This document shows, piece after piece, positions 39,001 to 51,000 of a stretch of DNA of 64,000 nucleotides (the first letter of the stretch is position 1; each line of letters starts with the position of its first letter). Under the pieces are notes generated by a model, which saw nothing but the letters and a program-made list of their open reading frames with translations, was not told the DNA's origin and ran no database searches. The stretch lies in contig CANOQG010000007.1 in NCBI GenBank assembly GCA_947568835.1, positions 4,836,001 to 4,900,000 on the forward strand, in the 5' to 3' direction. A program made the position numbers and the translations under genes. Source of the DNA: Protonemura montana (taxonomy: Eukaryota; Arthropoda; Insecta; Plecoptera; Nemouridae).

Positions 39001-42000
39001 ATGTCCTGCCCCATGTCCTGCCCCATGTCCTGTCCCATGTCCTGCTCCATGTCCTGCCCCATGTCTTGCCCCATGTCCCATGTCCTGCCTCATGTCCTGC
39101 CCCATGTCCTGCCCCATGTCCTGCCCCATGTCCTGCCCCATGTCCTGCCCCATGTCCTGCCCTATGTCCTGCCCCATGTCCTGCCCCATGTCCTGCCCTA
39201 TGTCCTGTCCCATGTCCTGTCCCATGTCATGTCCCATGTCCTGCTCCATGTCCTGCCCCATGTCCTGCCCCATGTCCTGCCCTATGTCCTGCCCCATGTC
39301 CTGCCCCATGTCCTGCTCCATGTCCTGCCCCATGTCCTGCCCCATGTCCCATGTCATGCCCCAGGTCCTGCCCCATGTCCTGCCCCATGTCCTGCCCCAT
39401 GTCCTGCCCCATGTCCTGCCCTATGTCCTGTCCCATGTCCTGCCCCTTGTCCTGCCCCATGTCCTGCTACATGTCCTGCCCCATGTCCCATGTCCTGCCC
39501 CATTTCCTGCCCCATGTCCTGCCCCATGTCCTGCCCCATGTCCTGCCACATGTCCTGCCCCATGTCCTGCCCCATGTCCTGTCCCATGTCCTGCCCCATG
39601 TCCTGCCCCATGTCCTGCCCCTAGTCCTGCCCTATGTCCTGTCCCATGTCCTGCCCCATGTCCTGCCCCATGTCCTGTCCCATGTCCTGCCTCATGTTTT
39701 GCCCCATGTCCTGCCCTATGTCCTGCCCCATGTCCTGCCCCATGTCCTGTCCCATGTCCTGCCCCATGTCCTGACCCATGTCCTGCCCCATGTCCTGCCC
39801 TATGTCCTGTCCCATGTCCTGCCCCATGTCCTGCCCCATGTCCTGCCCTATGTCCTGCCCCATGTCTTGCCCCCTGTCCCATGTCCTGCCCCATGTCCTG
39901 CCCCATGTCCTGCCCCATGTCCTGCCCTATGTCCTGCCCCATGTCCTGCCCCATTTTCTGCTCCATGTCCCGCCCCATGTCCTGCCCCATGTCCCATGTC
40001 ATGCCCCATGTCCTGCCCCATGTCCTGCCACATGTCCTGTCCCATGTCCTGCTCCATGTCCTGCCCCATGTCTTACCTCATGTCCCATGTCCTGCCTCAT
40101 GTCCTGCCCCATGTCCTGCCCCATATCCTGCCCCATGTCCTGCCCCATGTCCTGCCCCATGTCCTTCCCCATGTCCTGCTCCATGTCCTGCCCCATGTCT
40201 CATGTCCTGCCCCATGTCCTGCCCCATGTCCTGTCCCATGTCCTGCCCCATGTCCTGCCCCATGTCCTGCCCCATGTCCTGCCCCATGTCCTGCCCCATG
40301 TCCTGCCCCATGTCCTGTCCCATGTCCTGCCCCATGTCCTGCCCCATGTCCTGCCCCAAGTCCTGCCTCATGTCCTGCCCCATGTCCTGACCCATGTCCT
40401 GCCCCATGTCCTGCCCCATGTCCTGTCTCATGTCATGTCCCATGTCCTGCTCCATGTCCTGCCCCATGTCCTGCCCCATGTCCCATGTCCTGCCTCATGT
40501 CCTGCCCCATGTCCTGCCCCATGTCCTGCCCCATGTCCTGCCCCATGTCCTGCCCCATGTCCTGCCCCATGTCCTGTCCCATGTCCTGCCCCATGTTTTG
40601 CCCCATGTCCTGCCCCATGTCCTGCCCTATGTCCTGTCCCATGTCCTGCCTCATGTCCTACCCCATGTCCTGCCCTATGTCCTGCCCCATGTCCTGCCCC
40701 ATGTCCTGCCCCATGTCCTGCCCCATGTCCTGCCCCATGTCCTGTCCCATGTCATGTCCCATGTCCTGCTCCATGTCCTGCCCCATGTCCTGCCCCATGT
40801 CCTGCCCTATGTCCTGCCCCATGTCCTGCCCCATGTCCTGCCCCATGTCCTGCCCCATGTCCTGCCCCATGTCCTGTCCCATGTCATGTCCCATGTCCTG
40901 CTCCATGTCCTGCCCCATGTCCTGCCCCATGTCCTGCCCCAAGTCCTGCCTCATGTCCTGCCCCATGTCCTGACCCATGTCCTGCCCCATGTCCTGCCCC
41001 ATGTCCTGTCTCATGTCATGTCCCATGTCCTGCTCCATGTCCTGCCCCATGTCCTGCCCCATGTCCCATGTCCTGCCTCATGTCCTGCCCCATGTCCTGC
41101 CCCATGTCCTGCCCCATGTCCTGCCCCATGTCCTGCCCCATGTCCTGCCCCATGTCCTGTCCCATGTCCTGCCCCATGTTTTGCCCCATGTCCTGCCCCA
41201 TGTCCTGCCCTATGTCCTGTCCCATGTCCTGCCTCATGTCCTACCCCATGTCCTGCCCTATGTCCTGCCCCATGTCCTGCCCCATGTCCTGCCCCATGTC
41301 CTGCCCCATGTCCTGCCCCATGTCCTGTCCCATGTCATGTCCCATGTCCTGCTCCATGTCCTGCCCCATGTCCTGCCCCATGTCCTGCCCTATGTCCTGC
41401 CCCATGTTCCCTCCCATGTCCTGCCCCATGTCCTGCCCTTTGTCCTGTCCCATTTCCTGCCCCATGTCCTGCCCCATGTCCTGCCCTATGTCCTGCCCCA
41501 TGTCCTGCCCTATGTCTTGCCCCATGTCCCATGTCCTGCCCCATGTCCTGCCCCATGTCCTGCCCCATGTCCTGCCCCATGTCCTGCCCCATGTCCTGTC
41601 CCATGTCATGTCCCATGTCCTGCTCCATGTCCTGCCCCATGTCCTGCCCCATGTCCTGCCCTATGTCCTGCCCCATGTTCCCTCCCATGTCCTGCCCCAT
41701 GTCCTGCCCTTTGTCCTGTCCCATGTCTTGCCCCATGTCCTGCCCCATGTCCTGCTCCATGTCCTCCCCCTGTCCTGCCCCATGTCCCATGTCCTGCCCC
41801 ATGTCCTGCCCCATGTCCGGCCCCATGTCCTGCCCCATGTCCCATGTCCTGCCTCATGTCCTGCCCCATGTCCTGCCCCATGTCCTGCCCTATGTCTTGT
41901 CCCATGTCCTGCCCCATGTCCTGCCCCATGTCCTGTCCCATGTCCTGCTCCATGTCCTGCCCCATGTCTTGCCCCATGTCCCATGTCCTGCCTCATGTCC

Positions 42001-43000
42001 TGCCCCATGTCCTGCCCCATGTCCTGCCCCATGTCCTGCCCCATGTCCTGCCCCATGTCCTGCCCTATGTCCTGCCCCATGTCCTGCCCCATGTCCTGCC
42101 CTATGTCCTGTCCCATGTCCTGTCCCATGTCATGTCCCATGTCCTGCTCCATGTCCTGCCCCGTGTCCTGCCCCATGTCCTGCCCTATGTCCTGCCCCAT
42201 GTCCTGCCCCATGTCCTGCTCCATGTCCTGCCCCATGTCCTGCCCCATGTCCCATGTCATGCCCCAGGTCCTGCCCCATGTCCTGCCCCATGTCCTGCTC
42301 CATGTCCTGCCCCATGTCTTGCCCCATGTCCCATGTCCTGCCTCATGTCCTGCCCCATGTCCTGCCCCATGTCCTGCCCCATGTCCTGCCCCATGTCCTG
42401 CCCCATGTCCTGCCCTATGTCCTGCCCCATGTCCTGCCCCATGTCCTGCCCTATGTCCTGTCCCATGTCCTGTCCCATGTCATGTCCCATGTCCTGCTCC
42501 ATGTCCTGCCCCATGTCCTGCCCCATGTCCTGCCCTATGTCCTGCCCCATGTCCTGCCCTATGTCCTGCCCCATGTCCTGCCCCATGTCCTGCCCTATGT
42601 CCTGTCCCATGTCCTGTCCCATGTCATGTCCCATGTCCTGCTCCATGTCCTGCCCCATGTCCTGCCCCATGTCCTGCCCTATGTCCTGCCCCATGTCCTG
42701 CCCCATGTCCTGCTCCATGTCCTGCCCCATGTCCTGCCCCATGTCCCATGTCATGCCCCAGGTCCTGCCCCATGTCCTGCCCCATGTCCTGCCCCATGTC
42801 CTGCCCCATGTCCTGCCCTATGTCCTGTCCCATGTCCTGCCCCTTGTCCTGCCCCATGTCCTGCTACATGTCCTGCCCCATGTCCCATGTCCTGCCCCAT
42901 TTCCTGCCCCATGTCCTGCCCCATGTCCTGCCCCATGTCCTGCCACATGTCCTGCCCCATGTCCTGCCCCATGTCCTGTCCCATGTCCTGCCCCATGTCC
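39001..43000. repeat. Mosaic of 27-31 kb type units with a single 916-bp module
   Basis: From about 39,620 the order matches 28,628 onward (offset 10,993) through 41,3xx, so only one copy of the 916-bp module is present where block B has two. A local duplication of 271 bp repeats TTCCCTCCC at 41,407 and 41,678. A nested duplication of about 350 bp plus 144 bp (494 bp in all) lies at about 42,130-42,792, repeating a CCAGGTCC short-unit joint near 42,265 and 42,759. The 271-bp duplication is shared with 56,225/56,496; the 494-bp one is not. Confidence 0.72.
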
Positions 43001-45494
43001 TGCCCCATGTCCTGCCCCTAGTCCTGCCCTATGTCCTGTCCCATGTCCTGCCCCATGTCCTGCCCCATGTCCTGTCCCATGTCCTGCCTCATGTTTTGCC
43101 CCATGTCCTGCCCTATGTCCTGCCCCATGTCCTGCCCCATGTCCTGTCCCATGTCCTGCCCCATGTCCTGACCCATGTCCTGCCCCATGTCCTGCCCTAT
43201 GTCCTGTCCCATGTCCTGCCCCATGTCCTGCCCCATGTCCTGCCCTATGTCCTGCCCCATGTCTTGCCCCCTGTCCCATGTCCTGCCCCATGTCCTGCCC
43301 CATGTCCTGCCCCATGTCCTGCCCTATGTCCTGCCCCATGTCCTGCCCCATTTTCTGCTCCATGTCCCGCCCCATGTCCTGCCCCATGTCCCATGTCATG
43401 CCCCATGTCCTGCCCCATGTCCTGCCACATGTCCTGTCCCATGTCCTGCTCCATGTCCTGCCCCATGTCTTACCTCATGTCCCATGTCCTGCCTCATGTC
43501 CTGCCCCATGTCCTGCCCCATATCCTGCCCCATGTCCTGCCCCATGTCCTGCCCCATGTCCTTCCCCATGTCCTGCTCCATGTCCTGCCCCATGTCTCAT
43601 GTCCTGCCCCATGTCCTGCCCCATGTCCTGTCCCATGTCCTGCCCCATGTCCTGCCCCATGTCCTGCCCCATGTCCTGCCCCATGTCCTGCCCCATGTCC
43701 TGCCCCATGTCCTGTCCCATGTCCTGCCCCATGTCCTGCCCCATGTCCTGCCCCAAGTCCTGCCTCATGTCCTGCCCCATGTCCTGACCCATGTCCTGCC
43801 CCATGTCCTGCCCCATGTCCTGTCTCATGTCATGTCCCATGTCCTGCTCCATGTCCTGCCCCATGTCCTGCCCCATGTCCTGCCCCATGTCCTGTCCCAT
43901 GTCCTGCCCCATGTCCTGCCCCATGTCCTGCCCCTAGTCCTGCCCTATGTCCTGTCCCATGTCCTGCCCCATGTCCTGCCCCATGTCCTGTCCCATGTCC
44001 TGCCTCATGTTTTGCCCCATGTCCTGCCCTATGTCCTGCCCCATGTCCTGCCCCATGTCCTGTCCCATGTCCTGCCCCATGTCCTGACCCATGTCCTGCC
44101 CCATGTCCTGCCCTATGTCCTGTCCCATGTCCTGCCCCATGTCCTGCCCCATGTCCTGCCCTATGTCCTGCCCCATGTCTTGCCCCCTGTCCCATGTCCT
44201 GCCCCATGTCCTGCCCCATGTCCTGCCCCATGTCCTGCCCTATGTCCTGCCCCATGTCCTGCCCCATTTTCTGCTCCATGTCCCGCCCCATGTCCTGCCC
44301 CATGTCCCATGTCATGCCCCATGTCCTGCCCCATGTCCTGCCACATGTCCTGTCCCATGTCCTGCTCCATGTCCTGCCCCATGTCTTACCTCATGTCCCA
44401 TGTCCTGCCTCATGTCCTGCCCCATGTCCTGCCCCATATCCTGCCCCATGTCCTGCCCCATGTCCTGCCCCATGTCCTTCCCCATGTCCTGCTCCATGTC
44501 CTGCCCCATGTCTCATGTCCTGCCCCATGTCCTGCCCCATGTCCTGTCCCATGTCCTGCCCCATGTCCTGCCCCATGTCCTGCCCCATGTCCTGCCCCAT
44601 GTCCTGCCCCATGTCCTGCCCCATGTCCTGTCCCATGTCCTGCCCCATGTCCTGCCCCATGTCCTGCCCCAAGTCCTGCCTCATGTCCTGCCCCATGTCC
44701 TGACCCATGTCCTGCCCCATGTCCTGCCCCATGTCCTGTCTCATGTCATGTCCCATGTCCTGCTCCATGTCCTGCCCCATGTCCTGCCCCATGTCCCATG
44801 TCCTGCCTAATGTCCTGCCCCATGTCCTGCCCCATGTCCTGCCCCATGTCCTGCCCCATGTCCTGCCCCATGTCCTGCCCCATGTCCTGTCCCATGTCCT
44901 GCCCCATGTTTTGCCCCATGTCCTGCCCCATGTCCTGCCCTATGTCCTGTCCCATGTCCTGCCTCATGTCCTACCCCATGTCCTGCCCTATGTCCTGCCC
45001 CATGTCCTGCCCCATGTCCTGCCCCATGTCCTGCCCCATGTCCTGCCCCATGTCCTGTCCCATGTCATGTCCCATGTCCTGCTCCATGTCCTGCCCCATG
45101 TCCTGCCCCATGTCCTGCCCTATGTCCTGCCCCATGTCCTGCCCCATGTCCTGCCCCATGTCCTGCCCCATGTCCTGCCCCATGTCCTGTCCCATGTCAT
45201 GTCCCATGTCCTGCTCCATGTCCTGCCCCATGTCCTGCCCCATGTCCTGCCCCAAGTCCTGCCTCATGTCCTGCCCCATGTCCTGACCCATGTCCTGCCC
45301 CATGTCCTGCCCCATGTCCTGTCTCATGTCATGTCCCATGTCCTGCTCCATGTCCTGCCCCATGTCCTGCCCCATGTCCCATGTCCTGCCTCATGTCCTG
45401 CCCCATGTCCTGCCCCATGTCCTGCCCCATGTCCTGCCCCATGTCCTGCCCCATGTCCTGCCCCATGTCCTGTCCCATGTCCTGCCCCATGTTT
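43001..45494. repeat. 2,494-bp higher-order repeat, copy 1
   Basis: Repeated in tandem at 45,495-48,006. The upstream limit is CC at 42,999-43,000 against TT at 45,493-45,494. It contains a double 916-bp module (CTAG at 43,019 and 43,935) followed by the CAAGTCC/CTGACC string. It carries a rare CTAATG variant at 44,808-44,812, shared only with the partner at 47,302. The copy ends inside a CATGTTTTGCCC unit at the joint. Confidence 0.88.
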
Positions 45495-48006
45495 TGCCCC
45501 ATGTCCTGCCCCTAGTCCTGCCCTATGTCCTGTCCCATGTCCTGCCCCATGTCCTGCCCCATGTCCTGTCCCATGTCCTGCCTCATGTTTTGCCCCATGT
45601 CCTGCCCTATGTCCTGCCCCATGTCCTGCCCCATGTCCTGTCCCATGTCCTGCCCCATGTCCTGACCCATGTCCTGCCCCATGTCCTGCCCTATGTCCTG
45701 TCCCATGTCCTGCCCCATGTCCTGCCCCATGTCCTGCCCTATGTCCTGCCCCATGTCTTGCCCCCTGTCCCATGTCCTGCCCCATGTCCTGCCCCATGTC
45801 CTGCCCCATGTCCTGCCCTATGTCCTGCCCCATGTCCTGCCCCATTTTCTGCTCCATGTCCCGCCCCATGTCCTGCCCCATGTCCCATGTCATGCCCCAT
45901 GTCCTGCCCCATGTCCTGCCACATGTCCTGTCCCATGTCCTGCTCCATGTCCTGCCCCATGTCTTACCTCATGTCCCATGTCCTGCCTCATGTCCTGCCC
46001 CATGTCCTGCCCCATATCCTGCCCCATGTCCTGCCCCATGTCCTGCCCCATGTCCTTCCCCATGTCCTGCTCCATGTCCTGCCCCATGTCTCATGTCCTG
46101 CCCCATGTCCTGCCCCATGTCCTGTCCCATGTCCTGCCCCATGTCCTGCCCCATGTCCTGCCCCATGTCCTGCCCCATGTCCTGCCCCATGTCCTGCCCC
46201 ATGTCCTGTCCCATGTCCTGCCCCATGTCCTGCCCCATGTCCTGCCCCAAGTCCTGCCTCATGTCCTGCCCCATGTCCTGACCCATGTCCTGCCCCATGT
46301 CCTGCCCCATGTCCTGTCTCATGTCATGTCCCATGTCCTGCTCCATGTCCTGCCCCATGTCCTGCCCCATGTCCTGCCCCATGTCCTGTCCCATGTCCTG
46401 CCCCATGTCCTGCCCCATGTCCTGCCCCTAGTCCTGCCCTATGTCCTGTCCCATGTCCTGCCCCATGTCCTGCCCCATGTCCTGTCCCATGTCCTGCCTC
46501 ATGTTTTGCCCCATGTCCTGCCCTATGTCCTGCCCCATGTCCTGCCCCATGTCCTGTCCCATGTCCTGCCCCATGTCCTGACCCATGTCCTGCCCCATGT
46601 CCTGCCCTATGTCCTGTCCCATGTCCTGCCCCATGTCCTGCCCCATGTCCTGCCCTATGTCCTGCCCCATGTCTTGCCCCCTGTCCCATGTCCTGCCCCA
46701 TGTCCTGCCCCATGTCCTGCCCCATGTCCTGCCCTATGTCCTGCCCCATGTCCTGCCCCATTTTCTGCTCCATGTCCCGCCCCATGTCCTGCCCCATGTC
46801 CCATGTCATGCCCCATGTCCTGCCCCATGTCCTGCCACATGTCCTGTCCCATGTCCTGCTCCATGTCCTGCCCCATGTCTTACCTCATGTCCCATGTCCT
46901 GCCTCATGTCCTGCCCCATGTCCTGCCCCATATCCTGCCCCATGTCCTGCCCCATGTCCTGCCCCATGTCCTTCCCCATGTCCTGCTCCATGTCCTGCCC
47001 CATGTCTTATGTCCTGCCCCATGTCCTGCCCCATGTCCTGTCCCATGTCCTGCCCCATGTCCTGCCCCATGTCCTGCCCCATGTCCTGCCCCATGTCCTG
47101 CCCCATGTCCTGCCCCATGTCCTGTCCCATGTCCTGCCCCATGTCCTGCCCCATGTCCTGCCCCAAGTCCTGCCTCATGTCCTGCCCCATGTCCTGACCC
47201 ATGTCCTGCCCCATGTCCTGCCCCATGTCCTGTCTCATGTCATGTCCCATGTCCTGCTCCATGTCCTGCCCCATGTCCTGCCCCATGTCCCATGTCCTGC
47301 CTAATGTCCTGCCTTATGTCCTGCCCCATGTCCTGCCCCATGTCCTGCCCCATGTCCTGCCCCATGTCCTGCCCCATGTCCTGTCCCATGTCCTGCCCCA
47401 TGTTTTGCCCCATGTCCTGCCCCATGTCCTGCCCTATGTCCTGTCCCATGTCCTGCCTCATGTCCTACCCCATGTCCTGCCCTATGTCCTGCCCCATGTC
47501 CTGCCCCATGTCCTGCCCCATGTCCTGCCCCATGTCCTGCCCCATGTCCTGTCCCATGTCATGTCCCATGTCCTGCTCCATGTCCTGCCCCATGTCCTGC
47601 CCCATGTCCTGCCCTATGTCCTGCCCCATGTCCTGCCCCATGTCCTGCCCCATGTCCTGCCCCATGTCCTGCCCCATGTCCTGTCCCATGTCATGTCCCA
47701 TGTCCTGCTCCATGTCCTGCCCCATGTCCTGCCCCATGTCCTGCCCCAAGTCCTGCCTCATGTCCTGCCCCATGTCCTGACCCATGTCCTGCCCCATGTC
47801 CTGCCCCATGTCCTGTCTCATGTCATGTCCCATGTCCTGCTCCATGTCCTGCCCCATGTCCTGCCCCATGTCCCATGTCCTGCCTCATGTCCTGCCCCAT
47901 GTCCTGCCCCATGTCCTGCCCCATGTCCTGCCCCATGTCCTGCCCCATGTCCTGCCCCATGTCCTGTCCCATGTCCTGCCCCATGTTTTGCCCCATGTCC
48001 TGCCCC
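45495..48006. repeat. 2,494-bp higher-order repeat, copy 2
   Basis: Head-to-tail copy of 43,001-45,494, with CTAG at 45,513 and 46,429 and CTAATG at 47,302. It has acquired private changes: TTATG at 47,314-47,315 (CC in the partner) and TCTTATG near 47,006 where other copies have TCTCATG. It also contains the start of the 46,939-57,116 segment, showing that the two duplication layers overlap. Confidence 0.87.
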
Positions 48007-51000
48007 ATGTCCTGCCCTATGTCCTGTCCCATGTCCTGCCTCATGTCCTACCCCATGTCCTGCCCTATGTCCTGCCCCATGTCCTGCCCCATGTCCTGCC
48101 CCATGTCCTGCCCCATGTCCTGCCCCATGTCCTGTCCCATGTCATGTCCCATGTCCTGCTCCATGTCCTGCCCCATGTCCTGCCCCATGTCCTGCCCTAT
48201 GTCCTGCCCCATGTTCCCTCCCATGTCCTGCCCCATGTCCTGCCCTTTGTCCTGTCCCATTTCCTGCCCCATGTCCTGCCCCATGTCCTGCCCTATGTCC
48301 TGCCCCATGTCCTGCCCTATGTCTTGCCCCATGTCCCATGTCCTGCCCCATGTCCTGCCCCATGTCCTGCCCCATGTCCTTCCCTATGTCCTGTCCCATG
48401 TCTTGCCCCATGTCCTGCCCCATGTCCTGCTCCATGTCCTCCCCCTGTCCTGCCCCATGTCCCATGTCCTGCCCCATGTCCTGCCCCATGTCCGGCCCCA
48501 TGTCCTGCCCCATGTCCCATGTCCTGCCTCATGTCCTGCCCCATGTCCTGCCCCATGTCCTGCCCTATGTCTTGTCCCATGTCCTGCCCCATGTCCTGCC
48601 CCATGTCCTGTCCCATGTCCTGCTCCATGTCCTGCCCCATGTCTTGCCCCATGTCCCATGTCCTGCCTCATGTCCTGCCCCATGTCCTGCCCCATGTCCT
48701 GCCCCATGTCCTGCCCCATGTCCTGCCCCATGTCCTGCCCTATGTCCTGCCCCATGTCCTGCCCCATGTCCTGCCCTATGTCCTGTCCCATGTCCTGTCC
48801 CATGTCATGTCCCATGTCCTGCTCCATGTCCTGCCCCATGTCCTGCCCCATGTCCCGCCCTATGTCCTGCCCCATGTCCTGCCCCATGTCCTGCTCCATG
48901 TCCTGCCCCATGTCCTGCCCCATGTCCCATGTCATGCCCCAGGTCCTGCCCCATGTCCTGCCCCATGTCCTGCCCCATGTCCTGCCCCATGTCCTGCCCT
49001 ATGTCCTGTCCCATGTCCTGCCCCTTGTCCTGCCCCATGTCCTGCTACATGTCCTGCCCCATGTCCCATGTCCTGCCCCATTTCCTGCCCCATGTCCTGC
49101 CCCATGTCCTGCCCCATGTCCTGCCACATGTCCTGCCCCATGTCCTGCCCCATGTCCTGTCCCATGTCCTGCCCCATGTCCTGCCCCATGTCCTGCCCCT
49201 AGTCCTGCCCTATGTCCTGTCCTATGTCCTGCCCCATGTCCTGCCCCATGTCCTGTCCCATGTCCTGCCTCATGTCCTGCCCCATGTCCTGCCCTATGTC
49301 CTGCCCCATGTCCTGCCCCATGTCCTGTCCCATGTCCTGCCCCATGTCCTGCCCCATGTCCTGCCCCATGTCCTGCCCTATGTCCTGTCCCATGTCCTGC
49401 CCTTTGTCCTGCCCCATGTCCTGCCCTATGTCCTGCCCCATGTCCTGCCCCATGTCCTTCCCCATGTCCTGCTCCATGTCCTGCCCCATGTCCCATGTCC
49501 TGCCCCATGTCCTGCCCCATGTCCTGTCCCATGTCCTGCCCCATGTCCTGCCCCATGTCCTGCCCCATGTCCTGCCCCATGTCCTGCCCCATGTCCTGCC
49601 CCATGTCCTGCCCCATGTCCCATGTCCTGCCTCATGTCCTGCCCCATGTCCTGCCCCATGTCCTGCCCCATGTCCTGCCCCATTTCCTGCCCCATGTCCT
49701 GCCCCATGTCCTGTCCCATGTCCTGCCCCATGTCCTGCCCCATGTCCTGCCCCATGTCCTGCCCTATGTCTTGTCCCATGTCCTGCCCCATGTCCTGCCC
49801 CATGTCCTGCCCTATGTCCTGCCCCATGTCTTGCCCCATGTCCCATGTCCTGCCCCATGTCCTGCCCCATGTCCTGCCCCATGTCCTGCTCCATGTCCTG
49901 CCCCATGTCCTGCCCCATGTCCCATGTCATGCCCCATGTCCTGCCCCATGTCCTGCCCCATGTCCTGTCCCATGTCCTGCTCCATGTCCTGCCCCATGTC
50001 TTGCCCCATGTCCCATGTCCTGCCTCATGTCCTGCCCCATGTCCTGCCCCATGTCCTGCCCCATGTCCTGCCCCATGTCCTGCCCCATCTCCTGCCCTAT
50101 GTCCTGCCCCATGTCCTGCCCCATGTCCTGCCCTATGTCCTGTCCCATGTCCTGTCCCATGTCATGTCCCATGTCCTGCTCCATGTCCTGCCCCATGTCC
50201 TGCCCCATGTCCTGCCCTATGTCCTGCCCCATGTCCTGCCCCATGTCCTGCTCCATGTCCTGCCCCATGTCCTGCCCCATGTCCCATGTCATGCCCCAGG
50301 TCCTGCCCCATGTCCTGCCCCATGTCCTGCCCCATGTCCTGCCCCATGTCCTGCCCTATGTCCTGTCCCATGTCCTGCCCCTTGTCCTGCCCCATGTCCT
50401 GCTACATGTCCTGCCCCATGTCCCATGTCCTGCCCCATTTCCTGCCCCATGTCCTGCCCCATGTCCTGCCCCATGTCCTGCCACATGTCCTGCCCCATGT
50501 CCTGCCCCATGTCCTGTCCCATGTCCTGCCCCATGTCCTGCCCCATGTCCTGCCCCTAGTCCTGCCCTATGTCCTGTCCCATGTCCTGCCCCATTTCCTG
50601 CCCCATGTCCTGTCCCATGTCCTGCCTCATGTCCTGCCCCATGTCCTGCCCTATGTCCTGCCCCATGTCCTGCCCCATGTCCTGTCCCATGTCCTGCCCC
50701 ATGTCCTGCCCCATGTCCTGCCCCATGTCCTGCCCCATGTCCTGCCCTATGTCCTGCCCCATGTCTTGCCCCATGTCCCATGTCCTGCCCCATGTCCTGC
50801 CCCATGTCCTGCCCCATGTCCTGCCCTATGTCCTGCCCCATGTCCTGCCCCATTTTCTGCTCCATGTCCCGCCCCATGTCCTGCCCCATGTCCCATGTCA
50901 TGCCCCATGTCCTGCCCCATGTCCTGCCCCATGTCCTGTCCCATGTCCTGCTCCATGTCCTGCCCCATGTCTTACCTCATGTCCCATGTCCTGCCTCATG

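Larger units (their letters stand above)
32121..42298. repeat. 10.2-kb segment, copy 1 of the 14,818-bp offset pair
   Basis: Variant order over about 10.2 kb is the same as at 46,939-57,116 with a constant offset of 14,818 bp. Shared rare landmarks include CTGCCGTATG (36,793 and 51,611), CATAACCTG (37,345 and 52,163), CTGCCCGATG (38,019 and 52,837), CATGTAATG (38,379 and 53,197), a TTCCCTCCC pair 271 bp apart (41,407 and 41,678) and CCGTGTCC near 42,163. The match ends at 42,299, where this copy enters a 494-bp extra stretch that the partner lacks. Confidence 0.9.
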
